Shown here in pieces: positions 50,341-60,311 of a DNA stretch of 64,000 nucleotides; position 1 is the stretch's first letter; every line of letters starts with the position of its first letter. Origin of the DNA: Mycobacterium colombiense (GTDB lineage: Bacteria > Actinomycetota > Actinomycetes > Mycobacteriales > Mycobacteriaceae). The notes under the pieces are model-generated. The model had not been told where the DNA came from, did not search any database, and saw nothing but the letters and a program-made list of their open reading frames with translations. Where the stretch lies: contig NZ_LZSX01000025.1 of assembly GCF_001665835.1 (NCBI RefSeq), positions 62,001 through 126,000 on the forward strand, in the 5' to 3' direction. Position numbers and translations under genes: made by a program.

Positions 50341-52026
50341 CTACGAGCCACCGTTGTTCACGGGGGTCGCGGATTCGGGGTATTCGGGGAGCCAATGCAC
50401 CCGCGTGATGCGTTCGGTGAGTTCAGCGTCGCTGCGCGTCGGGGCGACGCCGTCCGCGACGGCCTGCACGGCGACGGCGTGCGCGATCCGCACCGCGATG
50501 TCGGGCACGTCCGACCATGCGGGCAGCAGCGGCTGGTCGGGCGCGGCGAGTGCCGGCGACGCCTCGCCCAAGGTCTCGGCGGCCACCCGCATCATCTCGT
50601 CGGTGACCCGCGTCGCCTGAGCCGCGGTCACCGCCAATCCCATCGCGGGGAAGATATAGACGTTATTGCATTGGGCCACTGGGCGTTCCACGCCGTTTCG
50701 GTGGAGCGGCGCGAACGGTGATCCGGTAGCGATCAGGGCGCGCCCGTCGGTCCAATGATCCAACTCCGCGGGGTGCGCCTCGGCGCGGCTCGTCGGATTG
50801 GAGAGCGGGAAGATGATCGGCCGCTCGGTCTTGCCGGCCAGCTCGCGCACGATGCTCTCGGTGAAGGCACCCGCGGCGGTCGACAGGCCGAGCAGCACAC
50901 CGGCGTCGACGTGGTGAACGACGTCGGCGAGCTGGGCGGGCCCTGAAAGACCCCAATCCGCAACGCGACCGGCCGGCTGGGCGAATCCGCGCTGCGCGTC
51001 GGATAGGTCGGTGCGGTCATCGGTAAGCAGGCCGACTACGTCGACGACCCAAATCCGCTGCGAGGCCTCCTGTTCGGACAGGCCCTCGGTCATCATTTGC
51101 CGGCGAATCATGTCGAGCACTCCGATGCCGGCGGAGCCAGCGCCCAGCATGACGACATGTTGCTGCGAGAGCGGGCGGCCGGCGACTTTGGCGGCGCCGT
51201 GCAGCGCTCCCACGGTGACCGCGGCCGTCCCCTGGATGTCGTCGTTGAAAGTGAGGAGCTTATCGCGGTAGCGGGCCAGGATCGGCAGCGCATGCGTGGT
51301 GGCGAAGTCCTCCCACTGCAGCAACACATTGGGCAGATGCTTGCGTACCGCGGTGACGAACTTGTCGATGAATGCGTAGTAATCGTCGTCGTCGATGCGC
51401 CGATGCCGCCAGCCGAGGTATTGGGGATCGTCGAGGAGTTCGCTGTTGTCGGTACCCACGTCGAGCACGATCGGAAGGGTGCGCGCCGGATCGATTCCGC
51501 CGATCAGGGTATAGAGGGAGAGCTTTCCGATCGGGATACCCATCCCGCCGATGCCCTGATCGCCCAGGCCGAGGATGCGCTGCCCGTCGGTCACCACGAT
51601 CACATCGACGTCGCGCTGCGGCCTGTTGTCCAGCACCTCGTCCAGACAGTCACCCTCGGCGTAGGAAACGAACAATCCTCGCGGCCGCCGGTAGATCTCA
51701 CTGAAACGCTCGCAGGCCTCACCCACGGTGGGGGTGTAGACGATCGGCAGCGCCTCGGGGATGTGGTCGCGCAACACCCGGTAGAACAGTGTTTCGTTGC
51801 GGTCCTGCAATGCCCGCAGGTAGATGTGTTTGTCGAGATCGTCGCGCCGAGTGGAGAATTCGTGCCAGCAGTGCTGGGCTTGCTGCTCCAAAGTCTTCAC
51901 CGTCGTCGGCAACAGACCCAAGAGCCCCAACCGCTGGCGCTCGGATTCGGTGTAGGCGGTGCCTTTGGTGGTCAACGCATCGAACAACCTGGCCGTACCG
52001 CGGAGCTCATCGGGCATCGTCAACAT
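50341..52026 (-). CDS. mez: NAD-dependent malic enzyme
   Basis: 561-residue malate dehydrogenase (oxaloacetate-decarboxylating) that converts malate to pyruvate and CO2. The N-terminal domain has LPIVYTPTVGEACERFSEIY and LFVSYAEGD, the active site region GLGDQGIGGMGIPIGKLSLY, metal binding WEDFATTHALPILARYRDKL and FNDDIQGTAAV, and the NAD Rossmann loop VVMLGAGSAGIGVLD. Length suits the SfcA/Mez class of ~550 residues. ATG 52026, with an alternative ATG three codons later (MPDELRG). It stands alone. Confidence 0.93.
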   Translation of the reverse strand: MLTMPDELRGTARLFDALTTKGTAYTESERQRLGLLGLLPTTVKTLEQQAQHCWHEFSTRRDDLDKHIYLRALQDRNETLFYRVLRDHIPEALPIVYTPTVGEACERFSEIYRRPRGLFVSYAEGDCLDEVLDNRPQRDVDVIVVTDGQRILGLGDQGIGGMGIPIGKLSLYTLIGGIDPARTLPIVLDVGTDNSELLDDPQYLGWRHRRIDDDDYYAFIDKFVTAVRKHLPNVLLQWEDFATTHALPILARYRDKLLTFNDDIQGTAAVTVGALHGAAKVAGRPLSQQHVVMLGAGSAGIGVLDMIRRQMMTEGLSEQEASQRIWVVDVVGLLTDDRTDLSDAQRGFAQPAGRVADWGLSGPAQLADVVHHVDAGVLLGLSTAAGAFTESIVRELAGKTERPIIFPLSNPTSRAEAHPAELDHWTDGRALIATGSPFAPLHRNGVERPVAQCNNVYIFPAMGLAVTAAQATRVTDEMMRVAAETLGEASPALAAPDQPLLPAWSDVPDIAVRIAHAVAVQAVADGVAPTRSDAELTERITRVHWLPEYPESATPVNNGGS

Positions 52027-52837
52027 CCGTTCTTGCGAAGATTCACGGTGACGAGAAACGACGGGTTGTCCCGGCTATCATCGACCATCCCGGGCGCTTT
52101 GTCTGCGCGCAGCCGCTGTCGGCACCTGAATTCAACCTGAAGATCGCGACTCCATGCCGGATTCCGACTGAGCCGCAGTTTGCTTCCGCTTCGGCGTTCT
52201 CCCCAAGCTCCCGTGCGAGCGTTGGTATCGACAGGAGCGTAGGACGCAGTGCTGCGGCACTTTTGGCGATCTTTTGGTCGTTTGCCCCGGTCACCGCCGC
52301 GAGAAATCTTTGGCTGACACTATTCCAATACAGCCATACATCACGATATGGTAACCGGGGCGCCGTTTCGGCAGGTCCGCAAGCGTCAAGCGTGGGCTCG
52401 CCATGATAGCGCCCGCTCTGTGGGTGGGAATCGACAGGTGGGGTCATCACGTCGAGATAAATGCTTGTTTGGGTAGTCCCATTGTGAATTCTGCATGAAT
52501 TAAATGACCCTGGAGGTTGACTACCTCACACTGAGCATGCATTCGGTTGGCGGAACTTCCCGGGCGATTACTCAAGCCCGAGAGAGGAATTTTATGATTG
52601 CGCCGCGGGAGCGTCGGCGACTCATTTATTTGCGCAGCTCAACAGCATGCAGGCGACCAACTGAAACCACGGTGAGCTCAATCCGTGGTGTGCATTGGTC
52701 GACAAAGGGGGCCGTAGGACACCTGCCAGGCCCACGAGACAGGGCCGTTTCAGCGACCGACTCACTCAGCAATACGAGGGCGTTGCCATTAAGGTCATCC
52801 GGACCGGCGTCGCCAGCTGACGGACGAAAGGTAGCGC
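52027..52837. other. Long intergenic region upstream of the acyltransferase cluster
   Basis: 811 bp between divergent malic enzyme and acyltransferase genes, lower in GC than its surroundings between about 52300 and 52650. No reading frame here has convincing coding character. It should contain the promoters of both neighbours. I see no transposase remnant or clear operator. Confidence 0.5.
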
Positions 52838-54229
52838 ATGTTCTTGGGCACGGTTGAGGACTGGACAGCCGAGGGCACCGTCGTCTCCTGGTATCCCACT
52901 GCGGCAACCTATCGGCGCGCCGCAGAAGCGCAATGCCACCCCGCCCCGGTGAGTTATCAGCAGGAGCAGCATCTTCGCTATTACCGTCGTCAGGTCAGCC
53001 GGGGCCGTGATATCCCCCGGCTGTGCATCGGGGCCTGGGAAATCAGCGGCATCTGCGATATCGATGCGATGACGCAGGCCGTGAATAGTCATCTGCGGCG
53101 GCACGACACCTACCACGACCGCTTTGCCTTCGGCGACAACGACGAGATCCTTCGCTATGTCATTCCCGACCCGGAGGTAATCACCTTGGCGCCAACGGAT
53201 CTCGGGCGAATGGCGCCGAACCAGATTCGCAAACTGCTTCTCGATACACCGGACCCGCTGCAATGGGACTGCTTTACCTTCGGCATCATTCAGGCCCAAG
53301 ACCGGTTCACCATCTATATCGCCGTCGACCACTTGCGCGCCGATGGCATGTCGGCGGGGGTGATCTTCCTCGACATCCAGACGATGTACTTCGCCGCGCT
53401 GCAGAGGGCGGAAAACCCGCTGCCGCCCGCCCCGAGCCACCGCGAATACAGCGCGAATCAGCATGCGTACACCAGCGGACTGAACGAGGAGTCGCCCGAA
53501 ATCCAGTCGTGGCGGGCTTTTCTCGCGGCGAATAATGGAGCACTCCCGAAATTCCCGCTGGAACTGGGTGAGTCGAACGCGGACACGCCGGGAGCCATCG
53601 ACGTGTTCGACCTGATCGATGACGACCAGGGCCGACGGTTCGAAGCGGTGTGCCGTGCAGCGGGTGCGCGTTTCAGCGGTGGGGTGTTCGCCTGCGCCGC
53701 GCTGACCGAACACCGGTTAACCGGCGCCGCAACGTATTTCGGGCTCACACCATTCGACAACCGGCGGGAGCCCGCGTACGCCACCGCGGTCGGTTGGCTG
53801 GCCAGTTTCGTCCCGCTGGCGATTCCGACCGCCGGTGCGTCATTCGATGAGGTGGTCAGCGCCGCCCAGGCATCTTTCGACGGCAACACCGCTCTGGGCG
53901 CCGTGCCCTACTACCACCTGCTCGAATCGACCGACCCGTCGTCGAACCCCATCGAGGTCCCCGACCGTCCCGTCCCGATGTTGTCCTACATCGACATCCG
54001 CAAGTTGCCGTTCGGCGATTACTTCGATGGCCTGCGCGCCGGCGTCTGGGGAGATAACCGGCTGTCGGAGACGGTGTGCATGTGGGTCAATCGCATGCAC
54101 GACAAGACGCAGTTGGTGGTCGCCTACCCGGGCACCGATGTCGCCCGCAGGTCCGTCCTGCGCTACGTCGAGACGATGCGTGCCGAGTTCACCCGGGTGT
54201 GCGATGCCGGACTGCGTATCGATGCGTGA
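52838..54229 (+). CDS. PapA-like acyltransferase
   Basis: 463-residue member of the condensation-domain/PapA superfamily, which transfers fatty or polyketide acyl groups to hydroxyls of cell-wall lipids. The catalytic HxxxDG is His165-Asp169-Gly170 in AVDHLRADGMS; the second structural motif region is near RAGVWGDNR. There is no signal peptide. Size and N-terminal MFLGTVEDWTAEGTVVSW resemble PapA3/PapA4-type enzymes of trehalose lipid and lipooligosaccharide loci. The ATG follows GAAAGG. It heads a four-gene plus-strand cluster. Confidence 0.88.
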   Translation: MFLGTVEDWTAEGTVVSWYPTAATYRRAAEAQCHPAPVSYQQEQHLRYYRRQVSRGRDIPRLCIGAWEISGICDIDAMTQAVNSHLRRHDTYHDRFAFGDNDEILRYVIPDPEVITLAPTDLGRMAPNQIRKLLLDTPDPLQWDCFTFGIIQAQDRFTIYIAVDHLRADGMSAGVIFLDIQTMYFAALQRAENPLPPAPSHREYSANQHAYTSGLNEESPEIQSWRAFLAANNGALPKFPLELGESNADTPGAIDVFDLIDDDQGRRFEAVCRAAGARFSGGVFACAALTEHRLTGAATYFGLTPFDNRREPAYATAVGWLASFVPLAIPTAGASFDEVVSAAQASFDGNTALGAVPYYHLLESTDPSSNPIEVPDRPVPMLSYIDIRKLPFGDYFDGLRAGVWGDNRLSETVCMWVNRMHDKTQLVVAYPGTDVARRSVLRYVETMRAEFTRVCDAGLRIDA

Positions 54230-54265
54230 TGTAGTTCCCGTCGTGGCGTCGCCGGAGGTCTCGGT

Positions 54266-55912
54266 ATGAGTGCCCTGGTGGCACTCACCCTGCGAACGGT
54301 GTCAGCCTCTCGGCGCGACGCCGACCTGCTTTTCGCGGCGCTGGCACCGGTGGGCTGTTTCCTGGGGTTCACCCTGGTACTCGGCGGCCTCATTCACACC
54401 GGTCCGATGCGCTATCCGCAGTACGTCGTTCCGGTGGTCATCGTGCAGGCGATGCTGTTCGGGGCCATGACCACGGCCGACCGTGCTGCACGAGACCGGT
54501 TGTCCGGCTTCGGTTCCCGGCTTCGCACCCTGCCGGTGTCCGCAGCGGTGCCGCTGGGCGCGCGGATGCTCTATTGCCTGGCACGCGCGATCATCGCGTT
54601 GATCGCGGCCATCGCGGTCGGGTGGTTGTTCGACTTCCGGATGGAAGGTGGCCCGGGTGACACGGTTCTGTTCGTGATCATCGCGGTGGCGTTCGCGATG
54701 GCGGTCTGTCTCGGTGCGGATGCACTGGGTTCCCGGGTCGGCACCGTCGAATCGTCGAGCCAATTGCTGCTTCTCCCCCAACTGGTCCTGGTCTTGTTGT
54801 CCACCGGCATCGCTCCGGCGGAATCGTTTCCGGCATGGCTCGGACCGTTCATTCGCAACCAACCGATATCTCAGGTCACCGAGACGCTCCGCGCCCTTGC
54901 CACCGGTCACATCACCGGCCGGGATCTGACGGTGACATTGACGTGGTGCCTTGGCTTGCTCGCACTTTTCGGCGTTCTCGCGGTGCGGATGCAGCGACGC
55001 GTCAGCGCTGGGAGTTCGGGCGCACCTCTGATCGTCCGCAAGGCAGGTCAAGACGAGTTGCCGGCGCGCGATGCGTCCACAGATCAGACCCAGGTGGTTG
55101 TTAGTGACGTTGCACGGCAAAAGATTCCGTGCAATACATCGCTGACCGCCTTTGTCAGTCAAAGCGCCTCGGAGGCGGGACGGCTGCTGCGCCGCTGGCG
55201 GCGCGACCCGATTGTCGCGGTGCAAGCGCTGTTGTTTCCGACCTTTCTCCTCATCATCTACAAACTGCTGGTCGGCAAATCCGTCCTGGCCGCCACCGGA
55301 CACGACAGCCTGTACGGGCTGGTCCCGATGTGCGCGGTGGTCGGCGCGGTGTTCGGAACGCTCGGCACCGGTCTGGCTTTGCCGTCCGAACGTGAGTCCG
55401 GTGTGCTGACCAGACTGTGGGTGCAGCCGGTTCATCGGGCGAGCACCGTCGCGGGGCGACTGGTCGCCGAGGCCGCCCGAACCATCACGTCCGCCATTGT
55501 GCTCACTGTCTTCGGGATCGCCCTGGGTCTGCGATTCAACTACGGCTGGATCGCAATGCTGGCTTTCGTCCTGATGCCCGTGGCGGTTTCGGCCGGCATG
55601 GCGACATTGGTCATCGCCATTGCTGCCCGTGCGGACGGTAAGGCGATGGTGACCTGGCTGGGTGCGGGGTGCGTAGTGCTGCTGTTCCTGAACACCGGTG
55701 TAGCACCCGCCGAGGTGTTTCCGGGCTGGCTGCAACCGGTGGTGCGATTTTCGCCCATCTCTCCGACGATCGAGGTGATGCGCGCGCTCGCGGAGGGCGG
55801 TCCGGTGCTGTCGCCGCTGTGGCAGGCCGGCCTGTGGGGCGGCCTGCTGGTCGCGGTGTTCGCTCCGGTGGCGGTGCGCGGGTATCGGGCTGCGGCCGAG
55901 GCAGGGTGCTAG
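54266..55912 (+). CDS. Fused ABC-2 type permease (DrrB-DrrC-like)
   Basis: 548-residue membrane protein made of two ABC-2 permease halves, each with about six helices. Half 1 is ~1-245 and half 2 ~290-545. The halves repeat the same end motif: GIAPAESFPAWLGPFIRNQPISQVTETLRAL and GVAPAEVFPGWLQPVVRFSP then ISPTIEVMRAL. In M. tuberculosis DrrB and DrrC are separate, of about 289 and 276 residues as I recall, and export PDIM. A hydrophilic linker of ~45 residues joins the halves. No ATPase (DrrA) gene is in the cluster or window. ATG 54266 follows GGAGG. Confidence 0.88.
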   Translation: MSALVALTLRTVSASRRDADLLFAALAPVGCFLGFTLVLGGLIHTGPMRYPQYVVPVVIVQAMLFGAMTTADRAARDRLSGFGSRLRTLPVSAAVPLGARMLYCLARAIIALIAAIAVGWLFDFRMEGGPGDTVLFVIIAVAFAMAVCLGADALGSRVGTVESSSQLLLLPQLVLVLLSTGIAPAESFPAWLGPFIRNQPISQVTETLRALATGHITGRDLTVTLTWCLGLLALFGVLAVRMQRRVSAGSSGAPLIVRKAGQDELPARDASTDQTQVVVSDVARQKIPCNTSLTAFVSQSASEAGRLLRRWRRDPIVAVQALLFPTFLLIIYKLLVGKSVLAATGHDSLYGLVPMCAVVGAVFGTLGTGLALPSERESGVLTRLWVQPVHRASTVAGRLVAEAARTITSAIVLTVFGIALGLRFNYGWIAMLAFVLMPVAVSAGMATLVIAIAARADGKAMVTWLGAGCVVLLFLNTGVAPAEVFPGWLQPVVRFSPISPTIEVMRALAEGGPVLSPLWQAGLWGGLLVAVFAPVAVRGYRAAAEAGC

Positions 55913-57255
55913 TGGCGAGGCTGGCCCTGCTTGACCAGGCCGCGTTCCTACGGCTGCGCGCCACCGGTCAGGGCAGCACCGTGCAATCCACGTGGATCTA
56001 CGACCGCGACGTGAACCTAGATGAATTGCGGGCCTTCAACGACAATCTCGGTGCCGGCTTGCTCGGACGCCGGATCGAGCGTTCGCCGCTCCCGTTCGGG
56101 CGTCATCGCTGGGTGCTCGACAGCCGCTCGCCCGACATCGCATGGGAGCCACCACGACCGCGTGGTGAGATTGGTGCCTGGCTCGAACGACGCGCCCGGG
56201 TGGGCGTCGATCCCGAGCACGGCCCGACGTATCATCTCGGCGTTCTGCCGTTGGACGACGGCGGTGCCGCGGTCACGCTGGTGGCATCGCACTGCGTGGT
56301 CGACGGCCTCGGGCTGGTATTGGCCGTCGCCGAAGCGGTCAAGGGAGAACGACGCAATCTTGGCTATGCGCGGCCGCATTCACGCGGCCGGGGGCGCGCG
56401 GTGTTGGACGACCTGGTCGATGCCCTTCGTGCCCTGCCGGCGGCGATCCGCGCGCTCATCGCTACCCTGCTGATTTTGCTCAGGGTCTCGTCCGATCAGC
56501 GGGGTCGTTCACAAGCGCAGCGGCCCCCGGGGCCCGTGCCGATTGACGACGACCCGAACACCTCGCCGTCGGTGACGATCCAAACCGACGCCGAGGCGTG
56601 GGAGGCGCGAGCGCGTTCCCTCAACGGAAGCGGCAACGCACTTTTCGTCGCGTTCGCCACTCGCCTGGCTCACCGGATGGGCAGGGTGCTGCCCGGCGGA
56701 AACTCCGTGACGGTGGTGCTTCCGGTCAGCGACCGCACCCCCGACGACGACCGCGCGAACGCGCTGAGCTCGATCACCCTGACCGTCGACGGGGCCGCGG
56801 TGGCCGACGACTTGAGCGCCGTGCGCGCCGACGTCAAGAGATCGCTGACGGCCCTGGAGCAAGAGCCCAACGAAATGCTCGCCGGACTGCCACTCATTCC
56901 TTTCACGCCACGCTGGCTGGTGCGGCGCGCCGAAGGCATCGCCATGTCGTCCGGCCAGCTTCCGGTGGGGTGTTCCAACCTCGGGAGCCTTGACAGCGCC
57001 GTCGGCCGCATAGATGGCGCGGATGCGACCGAGGTCTCCATGCGGCTGGCCGAGCAGGGCATCACCCAGGCCCGCATCGAGCAGGCCCAGGGCCAATTAT
57101 TCTGCGGCACAGGCACTGTCAACGGCAGCCGGTTTCTCACCGTCGTTGCGTACCAGAGCGGCGCCGGCAACACGACGGCCACGCGCGAGCTCGCGTGTGC
57201 CGCGCTGGCCGACCTGCAGCTGTCCGCCACCACCGTTTACGAGGGCCGGAACTGA
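55912..57255 (+). CDS. Condensation-superfamily acyltransferase (WS/DGAT-like)
   Basis: 447-residue protein with HxxxDG at His127-Asp131-Gly132 in LVASHCVVDGLGLVLAVAEA. The rest resembles wax-ester synthase/diacylglycerol acyltransferase and PapA folds: a hydrophobic helix near residue 180 (AIRALIATLLILLRV), VTVVLPVSDRTPDDDRANAL and SSGQLPVGCSNLGSLDS. It is not a close copy of the first acyltransferase. GTG 55912 shares its first base with the permease stop (TAGTG), so the two are translationally coupled; a GTG two codons earlier is possible. Confidence 0.82.
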   Translation: MARLALLDQAAFLRLRATGQGSTVQSTWIYDRDVNLDELRAFNDNLGAGLLGRRIERSPLPFGRHRWVLDSRSPDIAWEPPRPRGEIGAWLERRARVGVDPEHGPTYHLGVLPLDDGGAAVTLVASHCVVDGLGLVLAVAEAVKGERRNLGYARPHSRGRGRAVLDDLVDALRALPAAIRALIATLLILLRVSSDQRGRSQAQRPPGPVPIDDDPNTSPSVTIQTDAEAWEARARSLNGSGNALFVAFATRLAHRMGRVLPGGNSVTVVLPVSDRTPDDDRANALSSITLTVDGAAVADDLSAVRADVKRSLTALEQEPNEMLAGLPLIPFTPRWLVRRAEGIAMSSGQLPVGCSNLGSLDSAVGRIDGADATEVSMRLAEQGITQARIEQAQGQLFCGTGTVNGSRFLTVVAYQSGAGNTTATRELACAALADLQLSATTVYEGRN

Positions 57256-58502
57256 TGGTGGACCTGGGCGTTAAGGCGGATCCGCGTGCCCGGAAGCGCC
57301 TTGTGGGTATCGGCGCCGCGATCGCGGCGTGGACCGCACTCGTGCTGTGGTGCGCGATCAAGGTCGTTCCGCTCGACGTGTACTGGATGTCGTATTACGC
57401 CGCCGACTACACGCACGGTTTCGTCCGCCGCGGGCTCGCCGGTGAACTGGTTCGGTTGGTCCCGGGACACTACTTCGGGGCCACACTCGGTCTGCGCTGG
57501 CTGTCGACCGCAGTCTACCTGTGCGCCCTGGCCACGGTCGCGGGTGTGGTGCTCTTCAGCCGCTATCGATCTGAGCGCCGGCTGTTGGTTGCGATGGTGA
57601 TTCCGTTGCTGCCCTTCGGTGTTCCGTTCGCGGCGTTCTCGGCCCGCCCCGACCTGTTCGGCGGGGCGGCCCTGGCGCTGCTCAGCTCGGCGTTGGTGTT
57701 CACACGTTCTCGTGCGGTGGCGACCGGTTGGTGCGCGGCCTACGGCGCCGCGATCGCGGTGCTGACGCTGATGCACGAGGCGATAGGGCTGCAGTTCGCT
57801 TTGGGCGCGGTGCTGGCGATCATCGTCCTCGGCGGTGCGCTGGACTCCTCTCGGCGCCTTGGCGCACTCGTGGCTGTCACACCGGGGGTCATCAGCACGG
57901 CCGTGGTGGCGGTCTTCGGTCGTCACGACATCGCCTCTCGCCTGTGCGCGGCCGTGCCGCATCACCTGATGCCCAACCCCTTCGCGACGGTGACGTCACC
58001 GGAGACGCTGCTGCGCTTCGTGATCGATGGACGGTCCAGTCAGACGGACTATCACGACTGGGTGTGCCGCAACGTGATGCCGAACTACGACAACGGAATC
58101 GTGGCTGCCATCCGCACCGTCGGCCATATCGGAGCACTCGGCCTCACGGTCTCGTTGATTTTCGGTGCCGCTGCCGTCGCGGTGACGCTGTGGGGACTCG
58201 GCGAGCTTTCCGGCGTACCGCTGCGTGCGTTCGTCGAGGCGTTGCAGGGTCGGATGACCTGGGTTGCCGCCGGCCTGCTGTTGGTCGCACCGGTTTTCCT
58301 CACCGGCTACGACTGGACCCGCTGGCTGACGATCGTCGCGTTCGATATCGCCATCGTGTTCATTCTCTTCGCCGCACGTCGACCGGAGATCGAACAAGCC
58401 CCCACACCAAAAACCCTGCGGCTGTTCATTCTTCTCGTCATCGCATTCGCATTGATCCCGGTGGGCGCCGTTCCAGGTTTCGGCGGCCCGCTGATGGCTT
58501 GA
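57255..58502 (+). CDS. Polytopic membrane protein, unknown function
   Basis: 415-residue protein with about ten hydrophobic segments (IAAWTALVLWCAIKVV first, LFILLVIAFALIPVGAV last). A hydrophilic loop after the first segment carries MSYYAADYTHGFVRRGLAGE, and FSARPDLFGG lies between later segments. The topology recalls membrane glycosyltransferases or lipid transporters but I recognise no catalytic motif. Its ATG shares one base with the stop of the acyltransferase gene (TGATGG), placing it last in the cluster. A lipid-linked role is inferred from context only. Confidence 0.75.
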   Translation: MVDLGVKADPRARKRLVGIGAAIAAWTALVLWCAIKVVPLDVYWMSYYAADYTHGFVRRGLAGELVRLVPGHYFGATLGLRWLSTAVYLCALATVAGVVLFSRYRSERRLLVAMVIPLLPFGVPFAAFSARPDLFGGAALALLSSALVFTRSRAVATGWCAAYGAAIAVLTLMHEAIGLQFALGAVLAIIVLGGALDSSRRLGALVAVTPGVISTAVVAVFGRHDIASRLCAAVPHHLMPNPFATVTSPETLLRFVIDGRSSQTDYHDWVCRNVMPNYDNGIVAAIRTVGHIGALGLTVSLIFGAAAVAVTLWGLGELSGVPLRAFVEALQGRMTWVAAGLLLVAPVFLTGYDWTRWLTIVAFDIAIVFILFAARRPEIEQAPTPKTLRLFILLVIAFALIPVGAVPGFGGPLMA

Positions 58503-58585
58503 TCGGCCATCCCCCTGCCTGGACATGTTTGCGGCCATGCACGCATTATGTTCCAATCCAGAAGTAGCACGGTGCATTCCAGGAA

Positions 58586-59697
58586 TTACACCCCGCAAAC
58601 GTTGCTGTCGCGCTTGGTGGTCATGTCGACCTGCCCGGCGCCCGGTGTGGGATTGACCATGCCCTGGGTGCTGGTTACGGCCTCGTAAAACCACGTCGCG
58701 CGCTCGTCCAATTCGATGTGGGTGTCGGTCTCCTGCGCAATGTGGAAATCGAAGCTCTTGTACCAGGATGTCCCCGGCCAATAGGCCTCGGCGAAGCGCG
58801 GATTGACCTGCAAGTTCCGGTTCATCAGCTCACCCATCGCCGCGCCCTTGAGCAGGACGGACTGCTGGCGCTCATCCGGGTCGAACCGCTTACCCTTCTC
58901 GATGCCCAGCGGCAGCAGCATCGCCATCCACGCCTTATCGACCGGTCGTACCGGCTCCTCGTTGACGATGTCCGACAACAGCTTCCAGTAATCCAGCCCG
59001 CGTGGCGCGGTGGCGCTCCATTCGACGTCCTTGCCCGTGATGAAGCGGCAGGTACCCTGCCGGCCGTCCAACCGTGCCATCATGTAGGCCGAGGCGAACT
59101 GGTCGAAGTAGCCCGGCGTGGTGTCTAGGATGCGCAAACCGATGAAGATGTTGTTCGTCGCGCTCTGGAAGACGTTCACCCCGGCGCGCTGATATTGGGT
59201 CAATCGTTGTCGGGACCGACAACGATGTAGGTGGCGCCGCCACCGTTGTCCGGTCCGGTCAACCCGAGATCGAAGACCGGGCGCTGCCAAAAGTCCAACA
59301 CCCCGCCAGCGGTCTTGCCGGGCGGGTAGGTGATCTGCAGGGGACCGTCCTCAAGGCTGATGAAGTTGAAGATGTAGGGCGTCGTCAAGTTGCCGGTGAC
59401 GATGCCCCGTTTCTCCGTCAGCGATTCCAGGACCACGAAGTCAGTCTCGTCCTCCACCCCGAAGGCGTTGCCCTGGTTGTTACGCCATGCGGTGATGCTC
59501 ACCAGCGGCATGGCCCAGATGTATGCCTGGCGGGCGCGCTGGTAGTCCATCTCGTCGAACAACCGCTGCGACGCCTCGTCGTCGAAATAGTTGTCAATCA
59601 ATCGGATGCCCCCGATGGGGGTCTGCATCATCTCATCGCCACGCAGCGTGGCCAGTCCAAGCGGGACCTCTTCCATTTCGCCGGTTTCGTCGCTCAT
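58586..59697 (-). pseudogene. DUF1254-family protein, broken by frameshift and truncated
   Basis: The N-terminal part from ATG 59697 reads MSDETGEMEEVPLGLATLRG and continues as DUF1254 (YIWAMPLVSITAWRNNQGNA) to GPDND and a TGA at about 59200. One base out of phase the domain goes straight on as TQYQRAGVNVFQSATNNIFI to 58586. The reading would be restored by one extra base near 59201. The C-terminus also stops early: it ends TTKRDSNVCGV, where the family goes on into a DUF1214 domain. Two lesions make this a pseudogene. A sequencing error could explain the first but not the second. Confidence 0.8.
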
Positions 59698-59843
59698 CGT
59701 CGACTCCCTTCGGGGCCATCGACCAGTATCGCGCCCCGCCGACCTCATCGGGAAGCCACCGCCCGCCTTACCGACCGACGGCACCCCAAGACAGGTGGAT
59801 CAATTTTGCAGGAACCGCAAAGGGTCAATATTTTACGATCCGG

Positions 59844-60311
59844 CTACCGCCCTGCCTCACCGCGGCGCCGGGCGCGCAGCAGCCTCTGCATCGTGCGTAG
59901 CAGGCCGCGTGCCGCGTAAATGGCGGACACGACGGAAAGCAGAACCATGACGATGAACATCAGCAGCCAGTTCGCTCGGTCGTGGCTGACGTTCCACCAG
60001 ACGATCGTGAATAACACGGCGCAGATGAAAACCAGACTGTCGCGCCAGTTTCCGCGATAAGAGAAGGCCGCCTCGCGTAGGGCACGGCTCGTCTCATTTG
60101 CTGCAATCATGTCGTCGATACGGTCGTTGATGCTTTGCTGCAGTCTTTCGCGTCGGTCCGCCTGCTCCTGCGGAATCCTTTCCAGGAGGTCAAGATCCTG
60201 CTTGATCAGGCTGCGGTAGTCCGGTCCCTTCAGGCCGCCTGCGGCGATCCCGAGCAACGCTCCGCCGGCGATGGGGGCCGCCCCCAATGTGAGCGCAGCT
60301 ATTCCAGGCAT
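59844..60311 (-). CDS. Small membrane protein, unknown function
   Basis: 155-residue protein. An N-terminal hydrophobic segment (IAALTLGAAPIAGGALLGIA) is followed by a charged, likely helical stretch (~30-90: DLLERIPQEQADRRERLQQS), then two close membrane helices (SLVFICAVLFTIVWW, WLLMFIVMVLLSVVSAIYAA) and a basic tail (RARRRGEAGR). ATG 60311 has GAAGGAG in front and overlaps the end of the frame at 60299-60631. No family recognised. Confidence 0.75.
   Translation of the reverse strand: MPGIAALTLGAAPIAGGALLGIAAGGLKGPDYRSLIKQDLDLLERIPQEQADRRERLQQSINDRIDDMIAANETSRALREAAFSYRGNWRDSLVFICAVLFTIVWWNVSHDRANWLLMFIVMVLLSVVSAIYAARGLLRTMQRLLRARRRGEAGR

Noticed and set aside
52043-52450. 135-codon frame on the minus strand after the malic enzyme start region
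   Set aside because: Composition is unlike neighbouring proteins, there is no ribosome site and no recognisable domain.
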